Source of the DNA: Kiritimatiellia bacterium
GTDB lineage: Bacteria; Verrucomicrobiota; Kiritimatiellia; CAIQIC01; JAGNIJ01
NCBI GenBank assembly: GCA_018001225.1
Contig: JAGNIJ010000008.1
Span: 45,296-109,295, forward strand
Length of the DNA: 64,000 bases
Reading direction: 5' to 3'
In this document: positions 61,962 through 64,000 of the stretch, piece by piece
Numbering within the stretch: position 1 is the stretch's first letter
Layout of the letters: each line of letters starts with the position of its first letter
Program-made: the position numbers and the translations under genes
The notes under the pieces: model-generated
Told to the model about the DNA's origin: nothing
The model's input: only the letters and a program-made list of their open reading frames with translations
Database searches by the model: none

Positions 61962-62035
61962 ATCCAACGCCAGGCGTTTGACGACCTGTTTTCGCGCCCC
62001 ACGAAAACAGGTTAGTCAGAACGCCATTGTTCGGC
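61962..62035 (-). repeat. attC-like site 5 (74 bp)
   Basis: Cores ATCCAAC and GTTCGGC. Arms GACGACCTGTTTTCGCG and CGAAAACAGGTTAGTC. Same 74-bp class as site 1. Confidence 0.65.
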
Positions 62036-62051
62036 AATTATTTATTCCTCG

Positions 62052-62291
62052 TTAGTTTTCTGGAGCAAATGTGTTTTTTAAGAATGAAAGCAATCCCCAT
62101 GCTATCACAGCAAGCCCAGGCAGGATTAAAACGATCCAACTTCGGATGACTAATGCAATCCAGATCATCCAAGTGAACCATGCCAAGAGCAATAGCCCAC
62201 ATGATATTTTCAGGATGCTATTCTGTGCGAATATCCATCCTAGAAGCAGAATAATCGCAATTATAACAGGTCCTGTAGGGCCAGATATCAT
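62052..62291 (-). CDS. Small membrane protein in cassette
   Basis: 79 aa, two or three hydrophobic helices (GPVIIAIILLLGWIFAQ, ISCGLLLLAWFTWMIWIALVI, SWIVLILPGLAVIAWGLLSF). No family recognised. It ends 17 bp from site 5, in cassette orientation, and lies 18 bp downstream of the next small membrane gene. Confidence 0.5.
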   Translation of the reverse strand: MISGPTGPVIIAIILLLGWIFAQNSILKISCGLLLLAWFTWMIWIALVIRSWIVLILPGLAVIAWGLLSFLKNTFAPEN

Positions 62292-62309
62292 ATTATGATA
62301 TTATTCAAC

Positions 62310-62588
62310 TCAATCACCAGTCCCCATTCCTCTGCTCGATATTTCTTGTATAAACAGATCGAGTCCAATGATTCCAAGCCCTATGAGTAACAACGCAGCG
62401 AAAAGGAACATGGCAAGTTCTATCCAGTAGATCAACATATTCCTCGGCCGCTCGATCCTTATGAACTGAAATGGCCCCTCCCGGGTTGTGACGCATTTGA
62501 TCGCGTGAACTAACCCTGCGAATCCACCCATCAGCGCTGCGATGTGCCATCCAATCGGGAGCTTCCACATGTTGATGTCTATGTTCAT
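62310..62588 (-). CDS. Small membrane protein in cassette
   Basis: 92 aa. Hydrophobic helices at about 13-31 and 53-76 (GWHIAALMGGFAGLVHAI, LIYWIELAMFLFAALLLIGLG). Not recognised. Shares a cassette with the 79-aa gene downstream; the two may form a small operon. Confidence 0.5.
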   Translation of the reverse strand: MNIDINMWKLPIGWHIAALMGGFAGLVHAIKCVTTREGPFQFIRIERPRNMLIYWIELAMFLFAALLLIGLGIIGLDLFIQEISSRGMGTGD

Positions 62589-62602
62589 CTTCTTGTCTTG
62601 TT

Positions 62603-62674
62603 GCCGAACGCTAGCGACGAGACGACTGTTTTCGCGCCGCGCGAAAACAGTTAGTCTCCGTCGCCTTGTTCGCC
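62603..62674 (-). repeat. attC-like site 6 (72 bp)
   Basis: Cores GCCGAAC and GTTCGCC; arms GACGACTGTTTTCGCG and CGCGAAAACAGTTAGTC. It overlaps the last 24 bp of the following minus-strand gene, a common arrangement in cassettes. Confidence 0.7.
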
Positions 62675-62956
62675 GCTTTCCTTCTTTTTATCATCACAAT
62701 CAAACATCAGAGCTTCTAATCCGCGCCCGACTCGAGAAAACTGCATTTGGCGCGCTTTTAAATAATCAGGCGCTCGCCGTTTTACCAAGTCATAGACAAG
62801 TCTTGTGTGTTCTGTACTTTTTCCGACGAGAATGCATGGCTTTCCTTCTTCAGTGGTGTACTGCAGAACTTGATTACAAGCGTTCATTTGGCAGGAAACG
62901 GAGAGAAGATTGCCATGTTCGTCGTAATATTCAATATCAGCAAAGTGTCCACACAT
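62651..62956 (-). CDS. Uncharacterised cassette protein
   Basis: 101 aa, soluble, not recognised. MCGHFADIEYYDEHGNLLSV and TTEEGKPCILVGKSTEHTRLVYDLVKRRAPDYL show mixed strand and helix content. The C-terminus ends in an acidic tail (DCDDKKKESGEQGDGD) encoded within attC-like site 6. No ribosome site is obvious. Confidence 0.45.
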   Translation of the reverse strand: MCGHFADIEYYDEHGNLLSVSCQMNACNQVLQYTTEEGKPCILVGKSTEHTRLVYDLVKRRAPDYLKARQMQFSRVGRGLEALMFDCDDKKKESGEQGDGD

Positions 62957-62986
62957 GATGATGAACTGATCATCTCTAAAATCTAT

Positions 62987-63196
62987 TTATCGGCACGATT
63001 CCCATAGCCGTCTGATTTCATCTTTGTCTGTGATCTGAAACGATGGATATTCATCGATGCGAACAATCGCGAGAGCAACATCTGACTTGTCATGCTCTTT
63101 GAATGCGTTCCCTTTTCTTAGATCTTCATTTTGATGCACAAGCGACATGCAGGATATTTGCACGATAAGAAGAAGCACTGGAAGAAGTCTTTTCAT
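62987..63196 (-). CDS. Small putative exported protein in cassette
   Basis: 69 aa from ATG 63196. KRLLPVLLLIVQISCMSL looks like a signal peptide ending in a cysteine, though the lipobox is not perfect (QISC). The rest is a short charged chain (IRRLWESCR end). Same cassette as the 101-aa gene, since no attC-like site lies between them. Confidence 0.45.
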   Translation of the reverse strand: MKRLLPVLLLIVQISCMSLVHQNEDLRKGNAFKEHDKSDVALAIVRIDEYPSFQITDKDEIRRLWESCR

Positions 63197-63201
63197 CTTA
63201 T

Positions 63202-63303
63202 GGCGAACGCTAGCCATGTGCCGACCTTTTCCGCGTTCACTGATTTCATTACTGCCAAATTGCCCCGCCGCGGAAAAGGTTAGGCACGATGGCCATGTTG
63301 GAT
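63202..63303 (-). repeat. attC-like site 7 (102 bp)
   Basis: Cores GGCGAAC and GTTGGAT. Nearly identical to site 4 across the whole 102 bp, including the centre. Confidence 0.8.
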
Positions 63304-63552
63304 GCAGAATTTTATCCTGTTCCACAGCTTTGAAACCAGCCTCATTCCACATGTATCCATTTGGTTTCAACAGGAAGAGGCTTCAGCTTTGGCACAAGAA
63401 CTCTCTTCCGTTCAGCTTTTCTATGGCAATCATTTCATTAAATCATTCAGGGCGCGCCCTTGGCGGGAAAAGCTCTTTTTCGGTCTTCGCTTGTTCCGCC
63501 TTTGGCGCGCCCTTCCTTCACAGTTTCAATCCATTCCACAAATCATCCGACA
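63297..63552. repeat. Repeated 256-bp cassette unit, copy 3
   Basis: Starts at the right core of site 7 and ends at the left core of site 8. Keeps the GGCGCGCC arms. Closest to copy 1 in its first third and to copy 2 in its last third. Confidence 0.8.
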
Positions 63553-63624
63553 ATCCAACGCAGAGGTTGAGCTTGTCGGGGACCCGCCGCGGGTCACCGA
63601 TAAGCTCCAACCTTCTTGTTGGAC
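63553..63624 (-). repeat. attC-like site 8 (72 bp)
   Basis: Cores ATCCAAC and GTTGGAC both fit consensus. Arms GGTTGAGCTTGTCGG and CCGATAAGCTCCAACC, with GACCCG / CGGGTC inside. Different sequence from sites 1-7 but the same plan. Confidence 0.7.
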
Positions 63625-63848
63625 ATTCCGGAATTGTTTTCTCTCCCATGGGGTTTATAACGCGCCGGGAGGGCGCAAGCAAGACCCAGATGTGAAAATG
63701 AGGGACGTGTGAATTGCCGGAAATTGGGGCAAGATCTTGCCATGGCAATGCGAGGGGGTAAGCCGATCTGTTTTGCAGCACAAATCGCAAGTAATGGGGC
63801 AGACCCATCGAATGAGCCCTTTTAAAAGTGCCTGTAAATCTGTTGTTT

Positions 63849-64000
63849 TCATGCCACCAACCGCTCCGGGGGAGCCCGCGCGCGGAAGGTCAGCCGGCGG
63901 ACGATGAGGAGCGCGCCGCAGCGGGGGCATCTCAAGCCAGGGGCGGTGGCCGCCGCGGCCGCCGCCTCTGGCTCCATGTGCCCATCGTCGGCCGGCTGAC
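63849..64000 (-). CDS. Possible IS91-type transposase C-terminus (cut by window edge)
   Basis: Only the last 49 residues are visible: an Ala-rich stretch, then GLRCPRCGALLIVRRLTF with a CxxC, ending PPERLVA. A terminal zinc ribbon of this kind is common at the end of IS91-family transposases. An overlapping small frame (65 aa, 63655-63852) follows as ATGA but has no known features. The GC content rises again here. Weak call: too little sequence. Confidence 0.35.
   Translation of the reverse strand, partial: QPADDGHMEPEAAAAAATAPGLRCPRCGALLIVRRLTFRARAPPERLVA

Noticed and set aside
61697..61981. 94-aa plus-strand frame in the repeated cassette unit
   Set aside because: Frames are not conserved across the three copies, and it runs against cassette orientation.
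63655..63852. 65-aa minus-strand frame after the IS91-like end
   Set aside because: It overlaps the upstream stop as ATGA, but the sequence has no recognisable feature and runs into array-like DNA. Not supported enough to call a gene.

Overview
This 64 kb window is bacterial chromosome. Most of it is very GC-rich and gene-dense, with short gaps, many 1-4 bp start/stop overlaps and many GC-rich dyad repeats in the gaps. The last 4 kb or so is clearly more AT-rich and gene-poor. The combination of gyrA/gyrB, Der, ObgE, rplU-rpmA, a B12-dependent ribonucleotide reductase, an RMD1/DUF155 protein, glucosyl-3-phosphoglycerate synthase and giant secreted repeat proteins fits the PVC group (Verrucomicrobiota/Kiritimatiellota-like). 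That placement is inference; there is no rRNA gene here to test it.

Layout. 1-2300 is a minus-strand operon: a TauE-like permease, RMD1-like, VanZ-like and the start of ligA. 2539-10324 runs mainly on the plus strand: pgsA-der, class II RNR nrdJ behind a promoter with a clear NrdR box, lgt-rluD, and a family 4 uracil-DNA glycosylase. 13279-18835 holds two divergent, tightly overlapped operons that together look like an osmolyte unit: mscS - GT4 glycosyltransferase - GH13_18 phosphorylase on the minus strand, and a degenerate M20-like protein - GpgS - HAD hydrolase on the plus strand. This suggests synthesis, extension, phosphorolysis and osmotic control of glucosylglycerate. 19246-22200 has gcvH-lipB, rplU-rpmA-obgE and a tRNA-Val. 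22290-31102 is mixed housekeeping and signalling: FkbM methyltransferase, PAS protein, rlmN, a dienelactone hydrolase, a SpoIIE phosphatase, a class IV aminotransferase, a fumarase-like lyase, SOD and a MipA/OmpV protein. A LytTR regulator at 31296 faces the MipA gene across a 21-bp-period direct repeat that fits a LytTR operator. gyrA, gyrB, a YHS protein, an RlmD/RumA methyltransferase and a crcB-DUF190-membrane operon follow.

41629-59871 is surface and envelope related: methyltransferase, GT2 and SrkA-like kinase, then three very large predicted exported proteins. These are a 2056-aa S8 protease with alternating Ig-like and lamin-tail domains, a 954-aa beta-helix protein, and a YadA-head-like fibre with an S74 chaperone tail that is split by a -1 shift at a short G tract. 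Small genes for a TylF methyltransferase, a SLOG protein, a 37-aa ORF and a TPR protein lie between them.

59900-63630 is an integron-type cassette array. I can place eight attC-like sites in two size classes (72-74 and 102 bp). The cassette genes all lie on the minus strand, including a toxin-antitoxin pair and several small membrane proteins. A 257-bp apparently non-coding unit occurs three times. No integrase is visible. The right edge holds what may be the C-terminus of an IS91-like transposase.

The window also carries several MITE-like elements: a 125-bp element present twice, a 214-bp element and a 154-bp AT-rich element, each with terminal inverted repeats.
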